A stretch of DNA of 35,004 bases from Acidimicrobiia bacterium (GCA_011523635.1 WTGI01000065.1:1-35004); one strand, 5' to 3'. Shown: positions 24,980-32,604, numbered from the stretch's first letter. A program made the numbers and translations. The notes: generated by a model not told the origin, from the letters alone.

Positions 24980-25062
24980 CGTGTCTCATCCGGAAGTCCT
25001 TTCGGGAGCATCTCACCTTGCTCGCCCGTGACCGCCGGGCGGGCGGTGCGGGCAACAACCCT

Positions 25063-25091
25063 ACTATTCATAGGGTCGCGCAAAACGTCAA
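25063..25091 (-). promoter_or_regulatory. Promoter of the ABC operon (TTGACG-N17-AATAGT)
   Basis: On the minus strand TTGACG (25086-25091) and AATAGT (25063-25068) are 17 nt apart. The -10 sits in an imperfect palindrome CCCTACTATTCATAGGG (25059-25075), which could bind a dimeric regulator. No regulator gene is adjacent. The stretch up to 25224 shows nothing else. Confidence 0.55.
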
Positions 25092-25224
25092 TGGGGAATC
25101 ACCCTCCCAGTACCCGGATCGCTAGGGGGAACATCAGGAGAGTTCCCCCGGGCGGCCCTGACCGGCCTCACATCCACCTCGGACTCGGGGCGTTCGAACG
25201 TCGGCGAACCCTTCTCGTAACCGT

Positions 25225-25497
25225 TCAGTCCGGCGTAGGATCCGGGCCTTCGCGCCGGCGCCGTGGGCGGTACCACTTCTTGCCCTCAAGCTTGGCGGAC
25301 CGGTCCGCCAGCCAGGCGCGAACCCGCGCCAGGAGTTCCCTGGCCCACCGGAACTCGGAGGACCACACCAGCAGACCCGCCACCAGCAGCACGGTCCCCG
25401 GCAGGACGGGGAGTGCCAGCCCGGCCAGACCCACCAGGATGAGGAGGGCTCCGCCGATGGCCACCAATGCCCTCCGGACGTTCTTCTGGACGCTCAT
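25225..25497 (-). CDS. PGPGW-type small transmembrane protein
   Basis: The 90-aa protein has a paired membrane segment (VAIGGALLILVGLAGLALPV, then LPGTVLLVAGLLVWS) separated by the Pro-Gly turn LPVLPGT. A Trp/Arg-rich cytosolic part (FRWARELLARVRAWL) and a basic tail follow. This matches the general plan of the PGPGW/DUF454-like small membrane proteins of unknown function. It starts 33 nt after the metG stop, so it may be co-transcribed with it. The SD is weak. Confidence 0.7.
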   Translation of the reverse strand: MSVQKNVRRALVAIGGALLILVGLAGLALPVLPGTVLLVAGLLVWSSEFRWARELLARVRAWLADRSAKLEGKKWYRPRRRREGPDPTPD

Positions 25498-25530
25498 TTC
25501 TTCGTGGCTGCCACGCCGGCCCGGGCCCGC

Positions 25531-27174
25531 TCAACCGCGGCCCGCCGCCTCCACCTTCCGGTAGAGAGGGGATACCTCACCCAGGCCGGTCCCGGCGGGA
25601 ACCGGAGCGCCGACCCATCCCTGCTCGGCCACGGTGCCGGGAAGGCCCAGCATGGAGTGGAGCCGTTCGGTGGTCACGGGGAGGTAGGGGGAGAGCGCCA
25701 CCTTGAGGTGGTTGATGGCGTCGATGGAGTTCTTCAGGACGGTGGCGGCCTGTTCCCGGTCGGTCTTCACCAGCTTCCAGGGTTCGGTGGCGTTGAGGTA
25801 GGCGTTGATCCTCGCCGCCCCCTCCATCGCCGTCCTGAGCCCGGCCCGCAGCTCGACCCGCTCGATATGGGCCGCCACCTGGTCGAGGGTCCGCCCGGCC
25901 GAGTCCAGGACCTCCCGGCCCATGGCGGTCTGCTCGCCCCGTTGCGGGACCCGGGCCGAGAACCCCGACCGGGTCATGGAGAGCACCCGGTGGACCAGGT
26001 TGCCCCAGGTTGCTACCAGCTCGTCGTTGATGCGCCGGTCCAGCTCCTCCTCGGACACCTCGGTGTCGTTGTTCTCGGGCAGGTTGGCGGCCAGCGCGTA
26101 GCGCAGCGCGTCGGGCTCGTAGATCTCGAGGGCGGCGCCGATGGTCAGGCCGATGCCCCGGCTCGCCGAGGCCTTCCCGCCCCGGAACGTCACGTACTGG
26201 TTGGCGGGGACGTCGGTGGGTAGCTCCAGACCGCCGTATCCCATCAGCATGGCAGGCCAGATGATGGTGTGGAAGGGGATGTTGTCCTTGCCGATGAAGT
26301 AGTAGTGCTCCGCCTCGGGGTTCTCCCACCAGTCCTTCCACGCGTCGGGCGTGCGCTGGATCTTCGCCCACTCCTTGGCGGCCGACAGGTAGCCGATCAC
26401 CGCGTCGAACCAGACGTATATCTTCTTGCCCTCGCCGAGCCCCTCCACCGGGATGTCCACCCCCCAGTCGATGTCACGGGTGATCGCCCGCTCCTGGAGG
26501 CCCTCCTCGATCCAGCCCAAAGAGAAGTTCAGCACGTGGCGGCGCCAGCCCTTGCGGGAGCGCAACCACTCCTCGAGGCGGTCGGAGAAGTCGGGCAGGC
26601 GCAGGTAGAAGTGGTCGGTCTCCCGCCGGACCGGAGTGGCTCCGGACAGCTTGGAACGGGCGTCGATCAGGTCGACCGGGTCGAGGGTGCGGCCGCAGCC
26701 GTCGCACTGGTCCCCGCGGGCCTCGGCGTAGTCGCAGTGCGGGCAGGTGCCCTCGACGTAGCGGTCGGGGAGGAACCGGCCTGCGTCCGGGTCGTAGAAC
26801 TGCTCGGAGGTCCGGCGGTCGATGTGGCCGTTCTCGTGCAGCCGGCTGAAGATGTCCTGGGTGACGTCGTGGTGGTTCCGCGTACCGGTGGACGTGTACA
26901 GCTCCCACTGGATGGCCAGCGCCTTCCAGCCGGCCACGAACTCGGCGTGGTAGCGGTCGACGATCTCCTGCGGGGTGACGCCTTCCTGGTCGGCGCGGAC
27001 CGTGATCGGGGTGCCGTGGACGTCGCTCCCCGACACCATCAGGGTCCGGTCGCCGACCAGCCGGTGGTAGCGGGCGAAGATGTCGGCGGGAAGGTAGGCG
27101 CCGGCCAGGTGTCCCAGGTGCCTGGATCCGGATGCGTAGGGCCAGGCCACGGCCACGAGAATGTTTCGAACCAT
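25531..27174 (-). CDS. metG: Methionyl-tRNA synthetase
   Basis: It charges tRNA-Met. The 547-aa class I synthetase has the HIGH box as HLGH (residues 19-22), the connective-peptide zinc knuckle CPHCDY...CDGCG with four cysteines, and the WFDAVIGYLSA segment. The KMSKS loop reads KASAS (residues 334-338, in FRGGKASASRGIG). Loss of the second Lys recalls the KISTS-type loops of some MetRS subfamilies, but Ala there is unusual. There is no C-terminal tRNA-binding extension. TACCCT lies 6 nt before ATG, so the transcript is probably leaderless. Confidence 0.95.
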   Translation of the reverse strand: MVRNILVAVAWPYASGSRHLGHLAGAYLPADIFARYHRLVGDRTLMVSGSDVHGTPITVRADQEGVTPQEIVDRYHAEFVAGWKALAIQWELYTSTGTRNHHDVTQDIFSRLHENGHIDRRTSEQFYDPDAGRFLPDRYVEGTCPHCDYAEARGDQCDGCGRTLDPVDLIDARSKLSGATPVRRETDHFYLRLPDFSDRLEEWLRSRKGWRRHVLNFSLGWIEEGLQERAITRDIDWGVDIPVEGLGEGKKIYVWFDAVIGYLSAAKEWAKIQRTPDAWKDWWENPEAEHYYFIGKDNIPFHTIIWPAMLMGYGGLELPTDVPANQYVTFRGGKASASRGIGLTIGAALEIYEPDALRYALAANLPENNDTEVSEEELDRRINDELVATWGNLVHRVLSMTRSGFSARVPQRGEQTAMGREVLDSAGRTLDQVAAHIERVELRAGLRTAMEGAARINAYLNATEPWKLVKTDREQAATVLKNSIDAINHLKVALSPYLPVTTERLHSMLGLPGTVAEQGWVGAPVPAGTGLGEVSPLYRKVEAAGRG

Positions 27175-27180
27175 GCTCCT

Positions 27181-27186
27181 AGGGTA
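27181..27186 (-). promoter_or_regulatory. Leaderless -10 (TACCCT) of metG
   Basis: On the minus strand TACCCT is followed by AGGAGC and ATG. The AGGAG directly abuts the ATG and is too close to act as an SD, which favours leaderless initiation. Confidence 0.45.
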
Positions 27187-27267
27187 CCGGAGTCGTTCCC
27201 CCAGGCCACGCGGCCGCGCCGCACCGGGAGTTTCGGCGCCGCCGCCCGGGCCTACGATTGGGACGGC

Positions 27268-27984
27268 ATGAGTGCTGTGGCCTCCCTGGCGGCCGGCGTG
27301 GTCGCCACCCTGTTCTGCGTCGACCTGGTGCGACGCTACCGGGCCTCACCGAGCCCTCACACCGCCGCCTACGCGGCCGGTATCGGGTTCTTCGCCCTGG
27401 CCACCTGGGCCCTGTTCGTGGGGACCGCCACCGGGTGGACCTCGGCCAGCTACCGGACCTTCTTCCTGTTCGGGGCGATCGTGAACATCCCGGTCCTGGC
27501 GCTGGGCTCGATGTTCCTGGTGGTGGGGCGGAGGGCCGGGCACACGATGCTGCTGCTCATGTTCCCGTTCTTCGCCATCGCCCTGCCCACCACCCTGGCA
27601 CAGCCGTTCGACGCCGGCGTGCTGCCCCCGGGCGGGGTGCCGAGCGCACGGGACCTGTGGGCGGACGTGTTCGGACCGCGCCTGTGGTCGGTCATCGGTG
27701 GGCGTCTGGGCGGCACGATCATCATCGTGCTGGCCCTGGTGTCGCTGGTTCGCTTCCTCCGCAAGAACCCGCGGCTGGTGTGGGGCAACCTGGCCATCGT
27801 CGCGGGGACGCTGGCGGCCGCCACAGGGGGGACCATCCTGGCCCAGGGTGCGGACTGGGGGTTCGCAGCCTCGCTGCTGGTGTCGGTCACCTTCATCTGG
27901 GCCGGCTACCGCATCGCCTCCGGCGCCCGCCGCGCCCGCCCCGCCACAGCCGAGAGTGGGGCACAGCCCGTCCGGCGGGAATGA
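27268..27984 (+). CDS. Polytopic membrane protein of unknown function
   Basis: The 238-aa protein has about seven predicted membrane helices (for example VASLAAGVVATLFCVDLV near the N-terminus, TFFLFGAIVNIPVLALGSMF, and WGFAASLLVSVTFIWAGY near the end) and a basic tail. I do not recognise a family. The open frame extends upstream through the antisense of metG, but ATG 27268 is preferred: TACGAT (27253-27258) lies 9 nt upstream, and the frame from there has membrane-protein composition. It is divergent from metG with 93 bp between. Confidence 0.75.
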   Translation: MSAVASLAAGVVATLFCVDLVRRYRASPSPHTAAYAAGIGFFALATWALFVGTATGWTSASYRTFFLFGAIVNIPVLALGSMFLVVGRRAGHTMLLLMFPFFAIALPTTLAQPFDAGVLPPGGVPSARDLWADVFGPRLWSVIGGRLGGTIIIVLALVSLVRFLRKNPRLVWGNLAIVAGTLAAATGGTILAQGADWGFAASLLVSVTFIWAGYRIASGARRARPATAESGAQPVRRE

Positions 27985-28380
27985 CCCGGTCTGGTCTCGG
28001 CCCTCTCGCTCCGGGAAAGCGATCGCGCGGATTGTCCCCACTATTAATAGTTTATGGGCCATCTCTTAATAGCTCCGGGGCCGGTTGAGGAGAACTGAAT
28101 AGACGGACCACGGGGGGACGGGTCGCTACGGGGTCACGACTACCGGGAGCGAGGGGCTTCGTGCCTTCAACCCGCTGCTCCTGCCGCCCGTACTTGACGG
28201 ATCGCGCCTGCCAGCTCTCGCTTGTCGGAGGTTCCTGCTATCCGCCCGGTTGCCGATCGTGGAGGGAACTGAGCGGGCTGCCGGTGGCTGGTCTGTCCAG
28301 GCTGCGTTGGCCCTTCTAATCGGCGGGACGGACCTGCCCCCTCGGCTTCCGCGCCCGCTTAACGCACACGCGCTCTCCCT
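27985..28380. other. Gene-free stretch with AT-rich palindrome and a weak repeat relic
   Basis: CTATTAATAG (28041-28050) is a perfect palindrome in a short AT-rich patch, with a second TTAATAG at 28066-28072. A degenerate match to the structured-repeat tail (CTTCAACCCGCTGCTCCTG and CGCCCGTACT) lies at about 28165-28200. No gene is seen in either strand. Confidence 0.45.
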
Positions 28381-28566
28381 TCATGCCAGCACCGCGAGGA
28401 TGAGTCCGGTGGCCGACGCAACCATCGCGAAGACCAACCCGGCGAACCACATCGTCTGCCGGAACCTCGCCCGGTCGGACTCCCGCATTGCCTCGACCAG
28501 AGCGGCCATCGCCTCGGCCTTGATGCGCTCGGCCTGAGCCTCTACGAATCCCTCTGTGACCGTCAT
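28381..28566 (-). CDS. Small tail-anchored membrane protein with amphipathic helix
   Basis: The product is 61 aa. An alpha-helical N-terminal part (about 5-38, VEAQAERIKAEAMAALVEAM and RESDRARFRQ) with a coiled-coil-like pattern is followed by a single C-terminal membrane helix (about 40-60). This is the reverse topology of the other small membrane coil proteins in the window. A GAGGGGG SD lies 8 nt before ATG. TTGACA at 28637-28642 (minus) with TAGGAT just after may belong to its promoter. The function is unknown. Confidence 0.7.
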   Translation of the reverse strand: MTVTEGFVEAQAERIKAEAMAALVEAMRESDRARFRQTMWFAGLVFAMVASATGLILAVLA

Positions 28567-28773
28567 CGCTTGACCCCCTCGAAGACTCTCGCGTTATGCC
28601 CGGAGGTGCTGGACTGACCTCCATCCTATATGTCAACCGTTGTAACGGCTTTTTCCTTCGACCCTGCTACCCAGCACCAGGACGACGCACCGCGGAAGGG
28701 ACCGCCACCATGGATGAGACCTGAGGAATCCGGCTTCAGCAACCGGCTACCTGCACTTCTGCTGATGGTCCTT

Positions 28774-28980
28774 GTTCCTGCCTGGCTCTGGCGGGCCACG
28801 CAGGAACGCCCCGGTGATTGGAGATCGGCAACGTATCGCGGGGATGTGACAGGTTCAACCCCTTTGTTCCACCCCGGCCGGTCGTGCCCGCCTCCTCGGG
28901 GGTGATCGCCCCTCCGGGGGACAGGTAGCGCTAGCGGACCCCGGCCAATCCTGCGGTCATCCGTCGCAGCACCGGCCTCT
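28774..28980 (+). repeat. Structured intergenic repeat, copy D (3' part)
   Basis: The tail CGGCAACGTATCGCGGGGAT and GTGACAGGTTCAACCCC is kept (28827-28862). In place of hairpin 3 there is an unrelated stem of 8 bp, GTTCCTGC (28774-28781) with GCAGGAAC (28800-28807). Downstream sequence (GGTCGTGCCCGCCTCCTCGG, then CCTCCGGGGGACAGG and CAGC/AGCGGACC) matches the downstream of copy E for about 100 nt, so the repeat unit extends further than B and C suggest. Confidence 0.65.
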
Positions 28981-29054
28981 CCTCTCCACCTGCGATGCCC
29001 TGCCCCGCGTGAATTGCCACAAGGCACGCCGTCTCTCGGCGCCCACTCTCCGGG

Positions 29055-29500
29055 GTCCCGAGAGCGCGAAAGACAACCCAGGAAGAACGCGAAAAACTAC
29101 CCCAGCAGAACGGGAGAATCGCCCGGAAGAACGCGAAAAATGCCCGGCAGAGCGCGAAAATCGCCGCGAGCCGGCGTCCCCGCTGGGCCCGGCCCCCGCC
29201 GCCACCACCCGTCGGGTTCGGAGCGCGGCCGGCCATGCCGGGCCCTGCCGCCGTCGTAACCGGCGGTTCGCTCCGCAAACCTCTTATATGTTCCCTCCGG
29301 ACCGGCCGGACCGATCGGTTCTCGCCGCATCGGCCGGTGCAGGTGCTTGGCAATGGGGCAACGTATCGCGGAGATGTGACAGGTTCAACCCCCTTGTTCC
29401 GCCCCTACTGGTCGTGCCCGTCTCCTTGGGGGGATACTTTGCCCATCCGGGGGACGGGAGGAAACAGCGGACCCGGCCAGTTCCTCCCGGCATCCGTCCG
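29055..29500 (+). repeat. Structured intergenic repeat, copy E (longest)
   Basis: It opens with about five tandem units of 21-24 nt around AGAACGCGAAAA (29055-29165). Hairpin 1 is CCGGCG (29171-29176) with CGCTGG (29181-29186). The outer stem GGAGCG (29220-29225) pairs with CGCTCC (29269-29274), around a hairpin 2 of different sequence, CCGCCG (29248-29253) with CGGCGG (29261-29266). Hairpin 3 is ACCGGCCG (29301-29308) with CGGCCGGT (29331-29338). The tail at 29341-29400 and the downstream block shared with copy D follow. Confidence 0.75.
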
Positions 29501-29560
29501 CGGCCAGATCCACACCAACGGGATGGATCGCCGTGACTGTTGTGGTCGTAGCAACTGGGG

Positions 29561-29731
29561 CTAGTCGGACATGGAGTCCTTACTGGTACGTTCAACGGAG
29601 GACGCAGGCTTCGGATCGGGGAACCTGAGCTTCGAGACATCCACTCTCTTATCGGTGGTGTACCCGCCCCAGACTGCTGCCCCACGCATTTTCCTTTCCC
29701 TCGCCCATCGTTCCCTCCACTTACGCCACAT
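29561..29731 (-). CDS. Small protein downstream of the DUF6338 gene
   Basis: The product is 56 aa. It starts MWRKWRERWARERKMRGAAV, then GGYTTDKRVDVSKLRFPDPK, and ends ERTSKDSMSD. The head is Trp/Arg-rich and the tail is hydrophilic and probably disordered. A clear SD (GAAAGGA) lies 5 nt before ATG 29731, and the start is 10 nt after the DUF6338 stop, which indicates an operon. Small basic proteins of this sort commonly follow DUF6338 genes as I recall the family, but that is not checked here. The function is unknown. Confidence 0.65.
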   Translation of the reverse strand: MWRKWRERWARERKMRGAAVWGGYTTDKRVDVSKLRFPDPKPASSVERTSKDSMSD

Positions 29732-29741
29732 GATTATCCTT

Positions 29742-30386
29742 TCAATGTTCTATAAACTCTAGAAACTCGATTTCTTCCCATCTCACTAGGACTCCGAGAT
29801 CGAGCACTAGCGGTTCGTTGCTGCCGCTGGTCAGCATCTGACCTGTGTCGGGGTCGATGCCGAGCGTTCTGGGAAGGTACAGGTCTTGCGGCCCAGGATA
29901 ACGGGAGGCGAACGGTCGACCTGCGTCTGTTTCCGCGTAGACGCCTGCTATCCAGGTACCAGATTTCAGCTTGCAGCGAATACCCCCGGCGGGCCGATCC
30001 AGGAACAGATGATCCCAGGCGCGTGGTGCCCGGTCCCTTCCGATTATGAGCCGCGCTCCGGGCCAGTTCTTCTTCCATGCGTACCCCGACAGGCCACCCA
30101 CGACCAGCGGCGCGACGACGTAGACGATCGGGAGACCCCAGGACCACCCGGGCAAGGGCTCACGGTTCGCGAAGGCATCCCAGTAGTTCGCGTAGACCCA
30201 ATACAGCGGACCAGCAGCCATGGACAGCAGCACGGCGGACAGGCCCATGAGTCGCAGTGCCCGGTCCTTGAGTCCGATCCCGAACCGGCCGGCCCATCGT
30301 TCGAAGCTCCATGAGAACATGGCACCCGGGAGGAGGGCTACCAGCACAAGTGCGGCGGCGCCCAAACCTGCTGTCAAGGCCGTCAC
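29742..30386 (-). CDS. DUF6338 family membrane protein
   Basis: The product is 214 aa. Two to three membrane helices lie in the first half (LGAAALVLVALLPGAMFSWS, LMGLSAVLLSMAAGPLYWVY, GLPIVYVVAPLVVGGLSGYA). The cytosolic half has AWDHLFLDRPAGGIRCKLKS and GTWIAGVYAE, then DLYLPRTLGIDPDTGQ, and ends LVRWEEIEFLEF, the pattern I associate with DUF6338. The family has no established function; it is frequent in actinobacterial accessory regions. GTG 30386 is preceded by AAAGGA. It has lower GC than the core genes around it. Confidence 0.75.
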   Translation of the reverse strand: MTALTAGLGAAALVLVALLPGAMFSWSFERWAGRFGIGLKDRALRLMGLSAVLLSMAAGPLYWVYANYWDAFANREPLPGWSWGLPIVYVVAPLVVGGLSGYAWKKNWPGARLIIGRDRAPRAWDHLFLDRPAGGIRCKLKSGTWIAGVYAETDAGRPFASRYPGPQDLYLPRTLGIDPDTGQMLTSGSNEPLVLDLGVLVRWEEIEFLEFIEH

Positions 30387-30475
30387 GCCCTGGTCCTTTC
30401 CAAACGCCCCATGTTGAACCCCGTCACCTAACCCCCTGGGTCGTCATCCCCGTGTCCTCCGGCGCTCGCTACATA

Positions 30476-30620
30476 CACCACCGGGGAAGACCGGCCGGAC
30501 CCATCGGACCGGGGAAGACCGGCCGGCCCCATCGGTTCTCGCCGCATCGGCCGGTGCTGGTGCTTGGCGAACGGCAACGTATCGCGGGGATGTGACTGGT
30601 TCAACCCCCCTTTCATGCCG
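30476..30620 (+). repeat. Structured intergenic repeat, copy F (3' part) with 28-bp internal duplication
   Basis: A 28-bp sequence beginning ACCGGGGAAGACCGGCCGG is present twice in tandem (about 30479-30534). Hairpin 3 (CCGGCCG with CGGCCGG) and the tail (GGTGCTTGGCGAACGGCAAC, GTATCGCGGGGATGTGACTG) follow. The 5' half of the element is absent. It lies upstream of the antitoxin gene and downstream (head side) of the DUF6338 start. Confidence 0.65.
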
Positions 30621-30788
30621 GGCGCGGCACGGCGGAGTCCGGCTCCGGAGTCCGGGTTCTCAGATCCTTGAGGTGGTCCAGTTCTTGACCACCATCGGAG
30701 GCCCCGAAGAAACGTGGCGGTATCGCCGACACCTGATACCTGCCAACGGCACAACCGATGCCATGCCGATCACGCTTGAATGGAAGGC

Positions 30789-31037
30789 ATGAGAACAACG
30801 ATCGTGCTTCCGGACCACCACCACGCCGAAGCGAAGCGCAAGGCGGCTCGCCAGGGAGTCTCCATGTCCGAGTACATCCGTTGTCTCGTGGCTCGCGACC
30901 CGGACAAGGACGCTCCCGCCAGCGACCCGTCGGTCATCTTCGGTCTATTCGACAGCGGCGGATCGAGAATCGCCGACGGTAAGCAGGCGATGATCAGGGT
31001 GGCAATCGACCAACAGTTCGAGCCTGAAGGTATCTGA
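30789..31037 (+). CDS. Ribbon-helix-helix (CopG/Arc-like) antitoxin
   Basis: The product is 82 aa. An N-terminal beta strand (MRTTIVLPD), helix A (AEAKRKAARQG) and helix B (MSEYIRCLVARD) form the RHH DNA-binding fold. The C-terminal tail (about 45-82) would bind and neutralise the toxin. ATG 30780 in frame would add three residues (MEG); neither start has a well-spaced SD. It is followed after 3 nt by a PIN toxin relic, so it was probably part of a VapBC-type pair and may now be an orphan. Confidence 0.75.
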   Translation: MRTTIVLPDHHHAEAKRKAARQGVSMSEYIRCLVARDPDKDAPASDPSVIFGLFDSGGSRIADGKQAMIRVAIDQQFEPEGI

Positions 31038-31040
31038 TCG

Positions 31041-31175
31041 GTGGTTCCGGTGTTCGTGGACACCAGCATCCGGTACACGGCCGCGCCCGACGGGGACGCA
31101 CTTGCCATGGACACCGACTTCCGCGTATACCGCTACGGACCCCAGCGCCGCCGGGCATTCTCAGTGCGCCCGTAG
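31041..31175 (+). pseudogene. PIN-domain toxin with internal deletion (44 codons left)
   Basis: GTG 31041 begins VVPVFVDTSIRYTA, which keeps the PIN start with its first acidic residue (VFVDTS). After a few residues it jumps to ALAMDTDFRVYRYGPQRRRA and a TAG, which is the typical C-terminus of VapC proteins. A normal toxin has about 130 residues, so some 80-90 residues with the other acidic metal ligands are missing, in frame. It should be inactive as an RNase. Spacing to the antitoxin gene (3 nt) is as in intact pairs. Confidence 0.7.
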
Positions 31176-31201
31176 CCAGGTGGCCACGCCGGACGCCTGA
31201 C

Positions 31202-31222
31202 ACGGTGGGCGGACACCGTTTT
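31202..31222 (+). terminator. Rho-independent terminator
   Basis: ACGGTG (31202-31207) pairs with CACCGT (31214-31219) around a 6-nt loop, directly followed by TTTT. It lies 27 nt after the PIN relic and before the convergent rmuC end. Confidence 0.55.
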
Positions 31223-31284
31223 CCTGGCACCGTTGCCAAAGCACGTCGGCATGAAGGCGCGACAGGCTCAGGGGTGCGGCGGCG

Positions 31285-32478
31285 CTAGCCCGACTCGGCC
31301 AGATCCTCCGCCGGGGCGGGGGCAGGGTGCGCCGGGCTGTCGCCCTCGCTGTCGGCGGCACTCGCGAGGGCCGGTTTGGGGGTGCGGGTCTTGAGATCCT
31401 CGATGCGGTCCAGAGTCCGCTCCAGCTTCCGTTGCCGGGTGGTCGTCAGATCCCCGAACGCGGAGTTGAGACGGCCCAGGTGCCCCTCCACCTTCTCGGC
31501 CTGCTTCACGTAGCGGCCCCATTCCTCGGTGAACACGGCCAGGTGCTCGAGTATCTCCTGGGACGACCGTTCCAGGGCGATGGTGTCCATCGCCTGGCGC
31601 ACCAGCGAGACCATCCCGAACAGCGTGAAGGGGGAACACACCACCACCCGCACCGACAGGGCCTGGTCCAGCAATTGGGCGTGGTGCTCGTGGATGAAGG
31701 CGTAGACCCGCTCGTTGGGAACGAACATCAGCACGAACCCCACCGTGCTGATCGACTCCCGGTAGGCGTCCCGCCGGGACGTCTCCCGGATGTGGTGCCA
31801 TACCGCCCTCCCGAAGTCCTTGACCGCGGCCGTCTCCTCGTCGGGCGTTCCGGCTTCCAGGTAGCGGACGTAGGCCTCCAGGGGGAACTTCACGTCCATG
31901 TGGAGCAGCCGCCCGTCGGGCAGGCCGAAGCTGAAGTCGGGCCGGGTGCCGGCGCTGGTGGTCAGCTGCTTGCGGTAGTTCACCCCCTCGATCAGCCCGG
32001 CCGAGCGCAGGATGTCGTCGGCCATCCGCTCTCCCCACTGGCCCCGGGCCTGCGGGTTCCCCAGAATGTCGTTGAGCCGCTGGGTGGAGGCGAGGAGCCG
32101 GTTCTGCTGGTCGGCGGCGTTGCGCAGGCTCTCGGTGAGGCCCTCGTGCTGGGCCGCCCGGTCCTTCTGGAGCTCGGCCACCAGCCCCCGGATGCCGGAC
32201 AGCTCCTCGTTGACCCTGGCGACCAGCGGTTCCCACTTGGTGTCGAAGACCTCACGCTCGCGGGCGATCTCGGCGTGGCCGGTCCGGATCTCGGCCCGGC
32301 CGGTCTGGAGATGGGTCTGGAAGGCCTGCCCGGTCACCCGCACCACCTGCTCCACCAGTGCATTGGGATCGACCGCAGCGGCCGGGCCACGACCGCGCCG
32401 CCAGGCCAGGGCGAAAGCGGCCGCCGCGCCGAGCGTGCCGACCAGGGCAAGACCGAGAATGACGGTGATGATGTCCAT
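31285..32478 (-). CDS. rmuC: RmuC family DNA recombination protein
   Basis: RmuC proteins limit inverted-repeat recombination in E. coli and carry a predicted PD-(D/E)XK nuclease-like domain. The 397-aa protein has an N-terminal membrane helix (MDIITVILGLALVGTLGAAA), a coiled coil (about 55-135), and the conserved domain with NPQARGQWGE, RPDFSFGLPDG and MDVKFPLEAY (the acidic/Lys motif). A second coil (about 320-365) ends in a Pro/Ala-rich tail. ATG 32478 is chosen over the longer frame, because TACCAT lies exactly 7 nt upstream and the helix then begins at residue 2. Confidence 0.93.
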   Translation of the reverse strand: MDIITVILGLALVGTLGAAAAFALAWRRGRGPAAAVDPNALVEQVVRVTGQAFQTHLQTGRAEIRTGHAEIAREREVFDTKWEPLVARVNEELSGIRGLVAELQKDRAAQHEGLTESLRNAADQQNRLLASTQRLNDILGNPQARGQWGERMADDILRSAGLIEGVNYRKQLTTSAGTRPDFSFGLPDGRLLHMDVKFPLEAYVRYLEAGTPDEETAAVKDFGRAVWHHIRETSRRDAYRESISTVGFVLMFVPNERVYAFIHEHHAQLLDQALSVRVVVCSPFTLFGMVSLVRQAMDTIALERSSQEILEHLAVFTEEWGRYVKQAEKVEGHLGRLNSAFGDLTTTRQRKLERTLDRIEDLKTRTPKPALASAADSEGDSPAHPAPAPAEDLAESG

Positions 32479-32485
32479 GCCCGGC

Positions 32486-32491
32486 ATGGTA
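32486..32491 (-). promoter_or_regulatory. Leaderless -10 (TACCAT) of rmuC
   Basis: On the minus strand TACCAT is followed by GCCGGGC and ATG. There is no SD. The geometry matches the aldolase, mce and 79-aa genes. Confidence 0.5.
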
Positions 32492-32604
32492 AGGGCGGGG
32501 TGTGACACATTCCGGGATTGCCGCCGTATCGCCGCCGCGACCCCACCGGCTCCGCCCGTGCCGTGAGGCCACCCGATCACGGCGAGCACGCGTCATGGCT
32601 GCTT

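Noticed and set aside
26269-27267. Long plus-strand frame antisense to metG
   Set aside because: It is a GC-rich shadow of metG; membrane-protein sequence begins only at 27268.
29380-29405. tRNA T-arm (GGTTCAACCCC in the repeat tail)
   Set aside because: The TTCAA-like loop is present, but no acceptor, D or anticodon arms can be drawn around any copy.
30613-30720. Relic of the rmuC 3' end on the minus strand (LDHLKDLRTRTPEP against LDRIEDLKTRTPKP)
   Set aside because: Only about 15 residues match and nothing upstream does; kept as a possibility but too short to call.
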